Shown here: in pieces, positions 8,711-17,711 of the stretch
Layout of the letters: each line of letters starts with the position of its first letter
How positions within the stretch are numbered: position 1 is the first letter of the stretch
NCBI RefSeq assembly: GCF_900105125.1
Contig: NZ_LT629750.1
Span: 7,529,001 to 7,593,000 of the forward strand
Reading direction: 5' to 3'
DNA: 64,000 bases
Source of the DNA: Bradyrhizobium canariense
GTDB lineage: Bacteria; Pseudomonadota; Alphaproteobacteria; Rhizobiales; Xanthobacteraceae
Notes under the pieces: generated by a model
What the model was told of the DNA's origin: nothing
What the model saw: only the letters and a program-made list of their open reading frames with translations
The model's database searches: none
Program-made: the position numbers and the translations under genes

Positions 8711-9407
8711 GACTAGCTCCATTGTTGTGCCACCCCCCCCGTTGGTCAGCAGTTGCGTTCAGGAGCATAGGAAATCGAGGTTGATCGAGACGACCCCGTA
8801 TAGCCGCGACATAAAAGTTCGACTGGAGCTATTTTTTGTTAATGTGATTGAAGGTCGGATGGGGCTGCCATGTTGTTGACAGGCCTGAGAAGTTTGACGT
8901 CGCTTGGAATCACATTTTCCGCGAGCCTGATTTTTCATCATCATTATAAATCGTTATTTAGTTTTGGACGTGTTGTTCGCCGTGCGATGGGCAATATCAG
9001 CGATGTGAAGCGACATGTTGGGGGCCACGGGCTGCTCTGTTGCAACGGCTCCGCTGTCCACGCCGTTGCCGATCTCGGGTTTCCAATATCGCTATCGGGC
9101 CTGCGGAGTCGCCATCCTCACTTGCGCTTGAACCGCGCCGAGGAAAAAATCACCGATCGTTGATCGCGCGAGAATATGAGTTGATCCAATGGCGGTGGCG
9201 CTTGCCGTTTAAAAAACGGCTTTGGGACTATAAATTCGTTTTTAATTGAGAACCGCGTATTCGCTCCCCATGTCTGATGGGCCCCGACGTTGACTGTCTT
9301 GTCGGGAGCTCCTTTTGGCAAGCCTTCCAAAAAGAGATCGGGAAACGCCCAAGCTGGTCCGTGGAAAAAGCCCGGCCACGCTACGGGCGGTTGTGTCTGG
9401 AGTTAAT
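8711..9407. other. AT-richer intergenic region, no gene recognised
   Basis: About 700 bp with visibly lower GC than the flanks, especially 8810-8970. Short open frames lack ribosome sites and motifs. A small hairpin GCCGTTT-AAA-AAACGGC lies at 9204-9220. The region should carry the promoters for the small secreted protein (leftward) and the DUF305/RND operon (rightward). Confidence 0.4.
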
Positions 9408-9929
9408 ATGGTTTTGTTTTCGCGGTCGTTCATTCGCAAACGTGTGATCTCGTTTGCGACCACGACGTCGGTCGCCGCGACGTCGCTCGCCCTGGCCCAT
9501 GGGCCAATGAGGATGCGTCACAACCACGAAACGGTGCCGGTCCACTATGTCGCGGATCGGATGGACGCTCCCGATAAGTCGTCGCTCCCGTCGGACGACG
9601 GCGTCGCCATCAGCCAGATCATGGCGGACGCGACCGACAAGCCGGCCGGCGATGTCGACCGCGATTTGGTGGCGATGATGGTGTCCCATCATCAAGGCGC
9701 GATCGACCTGGCGCAAGCCGTGTTGCGATACGGTCATAACGAGCAGCTTCGTCGTCTGGCGCAGGAAATCGTCGTGACCCGGCAGCAGGAGATCACCGCG
9801 ATGCGTTTCGCGGTCGGCGAGGAATTTCCGCCGTCGGCGACGCCGCCGACACAGCGAGGTGCCGGCTCCCTGGCGCCGGTTTCGAACAACATCCGCGCCG
9901 CTCCCCTGGTGCAGGCGGGCGCGCATTAA
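9408..9929 (+). CDS. DUF305 family protein
   Basis: 173 residues with an N-terminal membrane/signal segment (SFIRKRVISFATTTSVAATS) and a DUF305 core. Seen: DRDLVAMMVSHHQGAIDLAQAVL and LRRLAQEIVVTRQQEITAMR, the four-helix ferritin-like pattern with conserved M/H residues shared with CopM-type periplasmic copper-binding proteins. ATG 9408 follows TGGAG at the right spacing, and an in-frame start at 9315 lacks one. The gene is 9 nt before the RND pump, so it heads that operon. Metal binding is possible, but the pump's substrate is unknown. Confidence 0.8.
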   Translation: MVLFSRSFIRKRVISFATTTSVAATSLALAHGPMRMRHNHETVPVHYVADRMDAPDKSSLPSDDGVAISQIMADATDKPAGDVDRDLVAMMVSHHQGAIDLAQAVLRYGHNEQLRRLAQEIVVTRQQEITAMRFAVGEEFPPSATPPTQRGAGSLAPVSNNIRAAPLVQAGAH

Positions 9930-9938
9930 GGATATGTC

Positions 9939-12900
9939 ATGGGCATTGTTCGTTTCGCCCTCCGATTTCCGCATACGTTTTACGTCGTCGCGGCCCTGAT
10001 CCTGTTTTTGGGTATCGTCGCCTGCCGTGAAATGCGGACGGACGTTTTTCCGCAAATCGATATCCCCGTCGTGACCGTGATCTGGAGCTACACCGGCCTC
10101 AGCACGCCGGAGATGGAGCAGCGCGTCACCACCTACAGCCAGTATGCGATCAGTTCGAACGTCAACGGCATCAAGGACATCGAGGCGCAGACGCTGGCCG
10201 GCCTGTCGGTCCAGAAGATTTATTTCCAGCCCGACGTCAATCTTGACCTTGCGATCGCCCAAATCGTTTCGGCAACCAACGCGATCCGGGCATTATTGCC
10301 ACCGGGAATCCAGGCGCCGCTGGTGGTGCAGTTCAACGCTTCCAGCGTGCCCGTTTTGCAAATCAGCCTGAGCTCGGACACGCTTAACGAGCAGCAGCTC
10401 TATGACTACGGCATCTATCGGATTCGCCAACAACTGGCCCCGATTCCCGGCATTACGCTGCCGACTCCCACGGGAGGGAAGTATCGCCAGATCATGGTGG
10501 ATCTCGATCCATCGAAGCTGCTCGCCAAGGGGCTGACGCCACTTGACGTGGTGAACGCGGTCAACGCGCAGAATCTGACGCTTCCTGCGGGCACTGCCAA
10601 AATCGGCAGCAAGCAATACGTCGTTCGCACCAATGCGACGCCGGCAAGCATCGACGATCTCAACGACATTCCGGTCAAGGTCGTGAACGGCGCAACCGTG
10701 TTCGTGAAGGATGTCGGCCATGTTCACGACGGCTGGCTGGTGCAGCAGAACATCGTGCGGGAGAACGGCCGCCACTCGGTTCTGCTCAGCATCATCAAGA
10801 ACGGCAATGCGTCGACCTTGAGCGTCGTCAATGCGGTGCACAGCGCCTTGCAGACGGCGCGCGCCGCGGCGCCTCCCGGCATGGAAATCAGGGAATTGTT
10901 CGACCAGTCGGTGTTCGTCAAACAGTCGGTTGCCGGGGTGCTTCGCGAGGGTGCGATTGCGGCCGGGCTCACCGCGCTGATGATCCTGCTGTTCCTGGGA
11001 TCGTGGCGATCGACCGTGGTGGTGATGATATCGATCCCGCTGTCGATCCTGGCATCGCTGACCGTATTGTACTTCCTCGGCGAGACCCTCAATACCATGA
11101 CGCTCGGCGGCCTCGCGCTCGCGGTCGGTATTCTGGTCGACGATTCCACGGTCACGATCGAGAATACGCACCGGCTGCTCACAGAAGAAGGCCAGCCGTT
11201 GCCGAAAGCGACGCTGCATGGCGCCGCCGGCATCGCCATTCCGACGCTGGTTTCGACGCTCGCGATCAGTTGCGTCTTCACCTCGGTGATTTTCCTCGAC
11301 GGGCCGGCGAAGTATTTGTTCACGCCGCTTGGGCTCGCGGTGGTGTTCGCCATGCTGGCTTCCTACGGCCTGTCGCGGACGCTGACGCCGATCATCATCG
11401 GGCTGCTGCTCAAGGGCGAGCATCATGGCCCGATCGATGTTGCCTCGGCGGGCTGGTTCGCGCGCTTTCATGCCGCCTTCGAACGCCATTTCGAAACCAT
11501 GCGTCACAGCTATTCGCGCATGCTCGCGGAGCTACTGAATCATCGCTTCATCATTCCGGTCATCGTGATCATGGTGCTCGGGCTTGGGGCGGTCATGTTC
11601 CCGCTGGTCGGCCGCGACTTCTTTCCGGCCATCGATGGCGGACAGATTCAGCTCCACGTCCGGGCGCCTGCGGGAACCCGTATCGAGGCGACCGAGCGCA
11701 TTTTCCAGGCCGTGGAAAACAAGATCCGCGAAATCATCCCCGCGAGCGACCGCGATCTGGTGGTCGACAATATCGGGCTGCCGGCGCGGGCCTATAATCT
11801 CGCGTTCACGGACGGCTCGACCATCGGCGTCAATGACGGCGTGATCCTCGTCTCGTTGAAGGAAGGCCACAAGCCGACCAGCGACTATGTGCGCAAGCTC
11901 CGCGCAGCGCTGCCCGAAGCATTCCCGGAGGACACGTTCTACTTCCAGGCGGCGGATATCGTCACCCAGATTCTCAACTTCGGTCTGCCGGCGCAAATCG
12001 ACGTCCGCACCGTCGGCTACGACAAGGCCAACAATCTGCGTGTCGCGAACCTGCTGCGTCAGCGCATCGCGGCTATTCCGGGAATAGCGGATGCCCATCT
12101 TCAGCAGGAGGTCGATGCGCCGGAGTTTTACGCCGACATCGACCGCACCCGGGCCGCTCAACTCGGGCTCAATGCGGACACCATCGCCACCAACGTCAAT
12201 GTCAGCCTGAGCTCGTCGGAGCAGGTCACGCCGAATTTCTGGACCGACCCCAAGTCGGGCATCCCCTATTATCTCGCGGTGCAGACACCGGAGAACCGGA
12301 TCAGTTCGCTCAGCGATCTCAGCAATACGCCGGTTTCTTCCTCGATATCTTCAACCGTCACCGATGTTCCGGTGCCCGGTCTGCTCGGCAACGTGGCGAC
12401 GTTCAGCCGCGGCAGCATTCCGACCAACAGCAATCAGGCCAACGTGCAGCCGGTCTATGAGGTGTATGCCAGCGTTCAGGACCGCGACCTCGGCAGCGTT
12501 TCCAGCCAGATCAGCAAGATCGTGACGGACATGCAGAAGCAGCTGAAGCCCGGAAATACCATCGAGGTGATCGGCCAGATCCAGAGCATGAACAATGCGT
12601 TTCTCGATCTCGGCATCGGCCTGCTGTTCGCTTCCGTATTCGTCTATTTGCTGATGGTCGTGAACTATCAGAATTTCGGCGATCCGTTCGTCGTCATCCT
12701 GGCTTTGCCGGCGACGTTGTGCGGCATCCTCACCATGCTGTTCATCACCGGCACCACGCTCAACGTGCCGTCCCTGATGGGCGCGATCATGGCGGTCGGC
12801 GTCGCTTCGGCGAATTCCATTCTGCTGGTGACGTTTGCCCGGGAGCAGCAGCTGGCGGGCAAGACAGCCTTCGAAGCCGCCATCGAGGCGGGGCACACGC

Positions 12901-13130
12901 GGATCCGGCCGGTGCTGATGACGGCCGCGGCGATGATCGTCGGCATGATCCCGATGGCGATTGGCGCGGCAGGCGAGGAACAGAACGCTGCACTGGCGCG
13001 CGCGGTGATCGGCGGCCTGTTGTTCGCAACGCCCACGACGCTGCTGGTGGTGCCGTATCTGTTCGCCATGCTGCGAAAAGGCAATGACGGCAAGACCCAT
13101 CACGGCGTATTTGACGAGGTGCTCGAATGA
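9939..13130 (+). CDS. RND family efflux pump inner-membrane subunit
   Basis: 1063 residues, the usual length for AcrB/MdtB-type pumps. Seen: an N-terminal membrane helix (ALRFPHTFYVVAALILFLGI), the large periplasmic porter loops, TM4 carrying LAVGILVDDSTVTIENTHR with the Asp pair used for proton relay in hydrophobe/amphiphile exporters, and a second repeat with SLMGAIMAVGVASANSILLVTF. It uses proton motive force to export substrates through an adaptor and an outer-membrane channel. It overlaps the adaptor gene by ATGA. No TolC/OprM-type gene is in the neighbourhood, so the channel must be encoded elsewhere. Confidence 0.93.
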   Translation: MGIVRFALRFPHTFYVVAALILFLGIVACREMRTDVFPQIDIPVVTVIWSYTGLSTPEMEQRVTTYSQYAISSNVNGIKDIEAQTLAGLSVQKIYFQPDVNLDLAIAQIVSATNAIRALLPPGIQAPLVVQFNASSVPVLQISLSSDTLNEQQLYDYGIYRIRQQLAPIPGITLPTPTGGKYRQIMVDLDPSKLLAKGLTPLDVVNAVNAQNLTLPAGTAKIGSKQYVVRTNATPASIDDLNDIPVKVVNGATVFVKDVGHVHDGWLVQQNIVRENGRHSVLLSIIKNGNASTLSVVNAVHSALQTARAAAPPGMEIRELFDQSVFVKQSVAGVLREGAIAAGLTALMILLFLGSWRSTVVVMISIPLSILASLTVLYFLGETLNTMTLGGLALAVGILVDDSTVTIENTHRLLTEEGQPLPKATLHGAAGIAIPTLVSTLAISCVFTSVIFLDGPAKYLFTPLGLAVVFAMLASYGLSRTLTPIIIGLLLKGEHHGPIDVASAGWFARFHAAFERHFETMRHSYSRMLAELLNHRFIIPVIVIMVLGLGAVMFPLVGRDFFPAIDGGQIQLHVRAPAGTRIEATERIFQAVENKIREIIPASDRDLVVDNIGLPARAYNLAFTDGSTIGVNDGVILVSLKEGHKPTSDYVRKLRAALPEAFPEDTFYFQAADIVTQILNFGLPAQIDVRTVGYDKANNLRVANLLRQRIAAIPGIADAHLQQEVDAPEFYADIDRTRAAQLGLNADTIATNVNVSLSSSEQVTPNFWTDPKSGIPYYLAVQTPENRISSLSDLSNTPVSSSISSTVTDVPVPGLLGNVATFSRGSIPTNSNQANVQPVYEVYASVQDRDLGSVSSQISKIVTDMQKQLKPGNTIEVIGQIQSMNNAFLDLGIGLLFASVFVYLLMVVNYQNFGDPFVVILALPATLCGILTMLFITGTTLNVPSLMGAIMAVGVASANSILLVTFAREQQLAGKTAFEAAIEAGHTRIRPVLMTAAAMIVGMIPMAIGAAGEEQNAALARAVIGGLLFATPTTLLVVPYLFAMLRKGNDGKTHHGVFDEVLE

Positions 13131-14395
13131 ACTTCCATGAACCCCTGAATCGAGAGGCGTCGGAAGTGACCGGCCGTGAACCTCAAAAGATGCCGGTCAC
13201 GCGTGAGGTGAAGCGGCGATGGCGAGGTAGGCTATTGGCCATCGTTCCGGTGCTGGCACTCGCGGCAGCACTGGCTTCCGGCGCATGGAGGCATTATTCG
13301 CAGGATCGCGAAGTGGCGGCCACGGCGGAGCAAAGCCACGATTTCGTTCCCGACGTCCGCGTGACGACGGTGCAACCGAGCGACGGCGTCGAGGTCGTCA
13401 GTCTTCCCGCGACGACGTCGGCATTCTCGACGGCGAATATCTTCGCGCGTGCCAGCGGATATATTGCCAAGCGCGAGGTCGATATCGGCGACCGGGTCAA
13501 GGCCGGACAGTTGCTGGCGGAGATCGTGGCGCCCGAACTCGACCATCAGATCGCGCAGGCCGACGCCACGCTGGGTCAACTGCAGGCGGCGTTGCAGCAG
13601 GCACAGGCCAACAGCGAACTCGCAAAGGTGACCTGGGACCGCGATAGTCCTCTGGTCGGCAAGGGCTGGCTGACGGCGCAGCAGGGCACCATCGACGTTC
13701 AGACGTTGAAAGCGCAGCAAGCCGCGGTCTCCGTCGCGCAAGCCAACGTCGTCGCGGAAGAAGCCCAGGTTCAGGTGCTGCATCAGCAGAAGATCTATCA
13801 GCGCGTGATCGCCCCGTTCGACGGCGTCATTACCCAGCGCAATGTCGATATCGGCACCCTGGTGCAGGCCGACGCGACCAGCGGCACCTTCATGTTCACG
13901 ATCATGCAAGGTAACGTCATCCGAACGCAGGTGTTCGTGCCGCAGGACGAGGCCTTCGGATTACAGCCGGGAATCGATGCCGTGGTCCACGTTCCGGAAA
14001 TGCCGGATCGGAGTTTTCCGGGCAAGGTGACGCGGATTGCTGACGCCTTGCAGCCCGGCTCCCGAACCCTGCTGACCGAAATCGATATTCCAAATCCGGA
14101 TGGCGTTCTGACGCCCGGGACCTACTGCACGATCGAGCTTCATATTCCGCGCAAGGTGCCGAGCTACAAGGTGTCGGCCGATGCGCTGATCTTCAATGCA
14201 GCCGGGTTACAGGTCGCCGCGGTCGAGAACGGCGTTGTGCACCTGCGCAAGGTCGCGGTGGTGCGCGACCTTGGGCAGGAGGTCGAGATCAACAGCGGCG
14301 TCAAGCGTGGCGACCAGTTGATCCTTAATCCGGCGGTCGACCTGGCTGATGGCAGCAAGGTGCGAACCCAGCCGCAGGCGGTACGGACGTCCTGA
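13127..14395 (+). CDS. RND efflux periplasmic adaptor (membrane fusion protein)
   Basis: 422 residues. An N-terminal membrane anchor (LLAIVPVLALAAALASGAW) is followed by the split lipoyl domain (ANIFARASGYIAKREVDIGDRVKAGQLLAEI...PFDGVITQRNVDIGTLV), an alpha-helical hairpin rich in Gln/Ala between them, a beta-barrel, and the end of the membrane-proximal domain. This is the HlyD/AcrA architecture. It links the inner-membrane pump to an outer-membrane factor. Translation is coupled to the pump gene (ATGA overlap). Gene order is pump before adaptor, the reverse of acrAB. Confidence 0.93.
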   Translation: MNFHEPLNREASEVTGREPQKMPVTREVKRRWRGRLLAIVPVLALAAALASGAWRHYSQDREVAATAEQSHDFVPDVRVTTVQPSDGVEVVSLPATTSAFSTANIFARASGYIAKREVDIGDRVKAGQLLAEIVAPELDHQIAQADATLGQLQAALQQAQANSELAKVTWDRDSPLVGKGWLTAQQGTIDVQTLKAQQAAVSVAQANVVAEEAQVQVLHQQKIYQRVIAPFDGVITQRNVDIGTLVQADATSGTFMFTIMQGNVIRTQVFVPQDEAFGLQPGIDAVVHVPEMPDRSFPGKVTRIADALQPGSRTLLTEIDIPNPDGVLTPGTYCTIELHIPRKVPSYKVSADALIFNAAGLQVAAVENGVVHLRKVAVVRDLGQEVEINSGVKRGDQLILNPAVDLADGSKVRTQPQAVRTS

Positions 14396-14721
14396 CCTCG
14401 CTCGCCCCGGGGCGGAACGCCAATCATAAAACCCTATTTAATGGTGCGGCTGGGTGACCCTGCCTATGATTTCGGCGGGCGGTCTCACCGCGCTTGCCCC
14501 CCCCGGAGGCGGTGTCAATGGCTGCCGAGCGGACGGTGCGCGCCACGTCTTATGCCCCCCTCATAAAGCGGGCGCGCGCTGTCCGGCTCTTTACGAGCGA
14601 AGCCGTGACATATTAGCAGGTGGTTGACATGATGACATTGGTCTCGGGCAACAAGCCTCCGGCTCTGGGAATACCGGGCTTGAGTATTGCGAATGGTTTC
14701 GCGGCAGTCGGGAATCCGCTG
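14396..14721. other. Gap between adaptor and response regulator genes
   Basis: This spacer separates the efflux operon from the two-component genes. It contains a run of eight C at 14487-14494. No terminator or operator is evident, so the regulator pair may have its own promoter or may be read through from the efflux operon. The last 93-102 bp could instead belong to the response regulator if it starts at 14620 or 14629. Confidence 0.4.
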
Positions 14722-15399
14722 ATGACAAAAGTGCTTTTGATCGAGGATGACGCTGAAACGGCTGAGGAAATCACAGCCGAGTTGACCGATCGCGGCTTTG
14801 ATGTCGAATGGTCGGCCAATGGAATTGAAGGTCTCGACAGAGCGCGCTCATCGCGGCCCGACGCCATGATCGTCGACCGGTTGCTGCCCGGAATGGACGG
14901 CCTCACCGTGATTGAGACTCTGCGAAAGGAACAGGTCCGTACCCCGGTGCTGGTGCTGAGCGCGCTCGGCGCCGTCAACGATCGCGTGCGCGGGTTGCGG
15001 ATGGGCGGCGACGACTACCTCACCAAGCCGTTCGCGGTCGTGGAACTGGTCGCCAGAATCGAAGCGTTGCTGCGCCGGCCGGTGGAATCACGCGAGACCA
15101 CGCTGCGGGTGGGGCCGCTGGAACTCGACCTGATCGAGCGTACCGCCAAGCGGGGCGATCGGGTGATCGATTTGCTGCCGCGCGAATTTCGCTTGTTGGA
15201 ATATATGATGCAGCACAGCGACCAGTTGCTGACGCGGGCGATGCTGCTTGAAGAAGTATGGCATTACAAATTCGTTCCGACGACCAACCTTGTAGACGTG
15301 CACATGGGCCGTCTGCGTCATAAGGTGGACGGACCGGACGAAACTCCAATGATACAGAACGTCCGTGGCGCCGGTTTCATTCTTCGCGCGGCGGCATAG
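14722..15399 (+). CDS. OmpR/PhoB-type response regulator
   Basis: 225 residues from ATG 14722. The receiver domain has MTKVLLIEDDAETAEE, phospho-acceptor Asp52 in IVDRLLPGMDG, Ser80 and Lys102 in DDYLTKPF. The winged-helix DNA-binding domain has LLPREFRLLEYMM and NLVDVHMGRLRHKVD. In-frame starts at 14620 (GTG) and 14629 (ATG behind AGGTGG) would add about 31-34 residues. 14722 is chosen because it begins the canonical first strand, but the upstream ribosome site is stronger, so the start is uncertain. It is paired with the kinase that follows and probably controls the adjacent efflux operon. Confidence 0.9.
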   Translation: MTKVLLIEDDAETAEEITAELTDRGFDVEWSANGIEGLDRARSSRPDAMIVDRLLPGMDGLTVIETLRKEQVRTPVLVLSALGAVNDRVRGLRMGGDDYLTKPFAVVELVARIEALLRRPVESRETTLRVGPLELDLIERTAKRGDRVIDLLPREFRLLEYMMQHSDQLLTRAMLLEEVWHYKFVPTTNLVDVHMGRLRHKVDGPDETPMIQNVRGAGFILRAAA

Positions 15400-15463
15400 C
15401 TTTCAAGTGGCTGCGGCGGCGACACGCTGCCGTTGGGCAAAGACATCCGGCGGCGAAAGTCTG

Positions 15464-16822
15464 ATGCGTCAACCGCAGTTCACACGCTCGAACACCTTCC
15501 ACTGGGCTTTCATCGTGGCGGGCGTGTTCACGATCTTTATCATCCTGCTGTTCGGATTTATCTACTGGAAGATCGACGACTATCTGACCTCGCGGTCCGA
15601 CCGCGTCATCACCGCGCAAATGAGCGGGATTGCGGAGCTGTCGCCTGAACGCCGGCTGGAAGCCGTCAATGAACGGCTGAAGCTGGATCCCAGAGGAGTA
15701 CAGCTTGCCGCGATATTCGCCGCCGACGGTCATCGGATCATCGGCAATATCGAGAGCCTGCCGCCTGATCTGAAGATCGACTCCGTGGCGCAAAGCACCA
15801 GCGTTGTCAGGACGGACCGCATCGGCCCTCAGACTGTCAGGGCGATCGCCCGGCGCATGCAAAACGGCCACGTACTGGTTCTCGGACGGAATGTCGACGA
15901 GGCCATGGAGATATCCAGCGTGGTCGGTCAAGCGCTTGCGCTCGGCCTGCTGCCCGGGTTTTGCCTTTGCCTGCTGGCCGGTGCGTGGTTGAGCGTGCGC
16001 GCCCAGAAGCGGGTCGAAGAGGTCAACGTACGGGTTCGGCGCATCATTGCCGGAGACCTGCGCGAGCGGCTGCCGCATCGTAACGTCGACGAGCCGTTCT
16101 CGAGGCTCGCGGTCATCGTCAACGGCATGCTCGATGAAATGGAAACCATGATCCACGCGCTTGCCGGCGTCGGCAATGATATCGCTCACGACTTGCGGAC
16201 GCCCTTGACGCGCGCGCGGCTTACCCTTGAGCGCGGGCGCAGCAACGCGGCCACACTGGAGCAGCTTCAGGCCGTCTCCGACAAGGCGATCGCGGGTATC
16301 GATCAGTCGCTGGCGATCATTACGGCATTGCTGCGCCTGGCCGAGATCGAAAACAGCCGGCGCGCCGCGGGCTTCGGCGACGTCGCGCTGGGCGAACTCT
16401 TGCGCGAAGTGTGCGACATCTATGAGCCGATTGCGGAAAACAAAAATGTTGCCTTGAAGGTCCAGATCGAGCGCGAACTTACGGTCCGCGGCGACCGGGA
16501 TCTGCTGGTCGAGGCTGTTGCCAACCTGGTTGACAATGCCATCAAATTTACGCCCGAGGGCGGGCAGGTGCGCCTCGAGCTGGTCCGCGGCGATGGCGAA
16601 ACCATCATACGCGTCGCCGATACCGGATGCGGCATTAACGAACAGGAACGAGACGCCGTGCTGCGGCGCTTCTACCGATCCGACAAGATCAGAAGCACGC
16701 CTGGTGTCGGCCTCGGCCTCAATCTGGTGGCTGCGATCGTCAAATTGCACGGCTTCCGGCTGACGATCTTTTCGGGACCAGGTGGCCGCGTCGATATCGT
16801 TTGCCCGGACAGGCCCGGTTGA
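15464..16822 (+). CDS. HAMP-domain sensor histidine kinase
   Basis: 452 residues. TM1 is near 10-35 (WAFIVAGVFTIFIILLFGFI), followed by a roughly 125-residue periplasmic sensor, TM2 (LALGLLPGFCLCLLAGAWL), HAMP, and the dimerisation helix IAHDLRTPLTRARL with phospho-acceptor His242. The ATPase has the N box NLVDNAIKFTPEGGQV, the G1 box VADTGCGI and the G2 box GVGLGLNLVAAI. It phosphorylates the preceding response regulator. ATG 15464 is used. The frame stays open back into the regulator gene, but starts there would prepend an unlikely basic tail. The periplasmic sensor matches no family I recognise. Confidence 0.9.
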   Translation: MRQPQFTRSNTFHWAFIVAGVFTIFIILLFGFIYWKIDDYLTSRSDRVITAQMSGIAELSPERRLEAVNERLKLDPRGVQLAAIFAADGHRIIGNIESLPPDLKIDSVAQSTSVVRTDRIGPQTVRAIARRMQNGHVLVLGRNVDEAMEISSVVGQALALGLLPGFCLCLLAGAWLSVRAQKRVEEVNVRVRRIIAGDLRERLPHRNVDEPFSRLAVIVNGMLDEMETMIHALAGVGNDIAHDLRTPLTRARLTLERGRSNAATLEQLQAVSDKAIAGIDQSLAIITALLRLAEIENSRRAAGFGDVALGELLREVCDIYEPIAENKNVALKVQIERELTVRGDRDLLVEAVANLVDNAIKFTPEGGQVRLELVRGDGETIIRVADTGCGINEQERDAVLRRFYRSDKIRSTPGVGLGLNLVAAIVKLHGFRLTIFSGPGGRVDIVCPDRPG

Positions 16823-17201
16823 GGGCAGGTCGACTGAAAGGCGTCGACGGCAGCCGCTCGAGGTGTTCCCGAAGTATCGCCGGTTCTCCGGCAGAGCAAA
16901 TCGAACAGCAGCATTTATCGAGATTTGATGTTGAGCAGCAGAATTGATCGGCAGCTCGACAAGCCTCAACATTTCCGTTGTTGACCAGCGTTGCATGCAG
17001 TTTTCGAAGAAAATCAGTTGGCTTCACAAATTCGAATTTTAGTTGTGCGAAGAGATTTTCAACTTACATCGCGAGGTGTGCTTCTGAACGTGCAGAACGC
17101 AGTTGAGATTCGCGCTTCAAAGGTCACACGGAATTGAATGCACGTGCCGATCCTGGGCCTCGCGAGCCCTGCAACGGATCGATCCATGGAGAAAGAAAAT
17201 T
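16823..17201. other. Intergenic region before BA14K-like gene
   Basis: 379 bp, AT-richer toward the right end. No gene was recognised. It presumably holds the promoter of the BA14K-like gene. Confidence 0.4.
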
Positions 17202-17516
17202 ATGACCAGATCAAAAATCTTCGGCGCGGTAGCCATCCTGTCGGTGATCACGGCAACGCCGGTATTTGCACAGGCGGCGGTCCAGGAGCCGGGCGCCTAT
17301 GCATTCTATCACCCAAACGGGGATGTTCTCGGGGCCAATCGGCCCTGGCCGCGCGGATCCGGAGGTGAAGCGGCGCCGGTGCCGTTCGGCAACAGCGGAG
17401 CGTATGCTTCCATGGGCGGTCCGGACTCCTCCTCCTGTGCTCAACGCTACCATTCCTACGACCGAGCGTCGGGTACGTTCCTCGGTTACGATGGCGCCCG
17501 ACATCCGTGCCAATAA
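17202..17516 (+). CDS. BA14K-like secreted protein
   Basis: 104 residues. A signal peptide (MTRSKIFGAVAILSVITAT...FAQ) precedes a mature chain that is Gly/Pro-rich and ends with CAQRYHSYDRASGTFLGYD and ARHPC. That C-terminal signature (C-x-RY-x-SYD-x-T-x-GYDG-x-RH-C) is the hallmark of the BA14K family of rhizobial/Brucella secreted or outer-membrane-associated proteins, some with lectin-like activity. The paired Cys residues suggest a disulfide. ATG 17202 follows GGAGAAAG and starts the signal peptide. The gene ends 24 nt before an intrinsic terminator and is probably monocistronic. Confidence 0.8.
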   Translation: MTRSKIFGAVAILSVITATPVFAQAAVQEPGAYAFYHPNGDVLGANRPWPRGSGGEAAPVPFGNSGAYASMGGPDSSSCAQRYHSYDRASGTFLGYDGARHPCQ

Positions 17517-17540
17517 GCCGGCAGCAACGGAGGTAAATAA

Positions 17541-17565
17541 AAGGCGGCCGGTTGGCCGCCTTTTT
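17541..17565 (+). terminator. Intrinsic terminator after BA14K-like gene
   Basis: Perfect 7-bp stem GGCGGCC/GGCCGCC with a 4-nt loop followed by TTTTT, 24 nt past the stop at 17516. It insulates the following catabolic operon. Confidence 0.9.
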
Positions 17566-17590
17566 CATTTGACCGGATCGGCGGCTTAAG

Positions 17591-17610
17591 TCTACTTATG
17601 CAAGTGACAA
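17591..17610. promoter_or_regulatory. Candidate operator of the HxlR-type regulator, site 1
   Basis: TCTACTTATGCAAGTGACAA lies 102 nt upstream of the first gene of the catabolic operon. It matches 17 of 20 bases at 26509-26528, upstream of the binding-protein gene beside the duplicated HxlR regulator. The centre includes ACTT-ATGC-AAGT, a short dyad. Confidence 0.55.
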
Positions 17611-17711
17611 ATCGGCACTGACGACCGGGAAACCTTGAGCTCGACCGGCGTCTGAAAGTCGAAGTGGTTGTTCCGCTGCGTCGCGGCGATGGCAGCCGGG
17701 GAGGAAACGTC

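Noticed and set aside
8733..8740. Run of eight C upstream of the small secreted protein as a phase-variation tract
   Set aside because: It lies upstream of the ribosome site, not in the coding frame, and eight bases alone do not support slippage; a similar run at 14487-14494 suggests chance in high-GC DNA.
10293..11507. 404-codon minus-strand open frame inside the RND pump gene
   Set aside because: Arg/Gln/His-rich, no motifs, and entirely covered by a well-conserved pump gene.
15377..16996. 539-codon minus-strand frame opposite the histidine kinase
   Set aside because: Antisense shadow; the kinase on the plus strand has all the H, N and G boxes.
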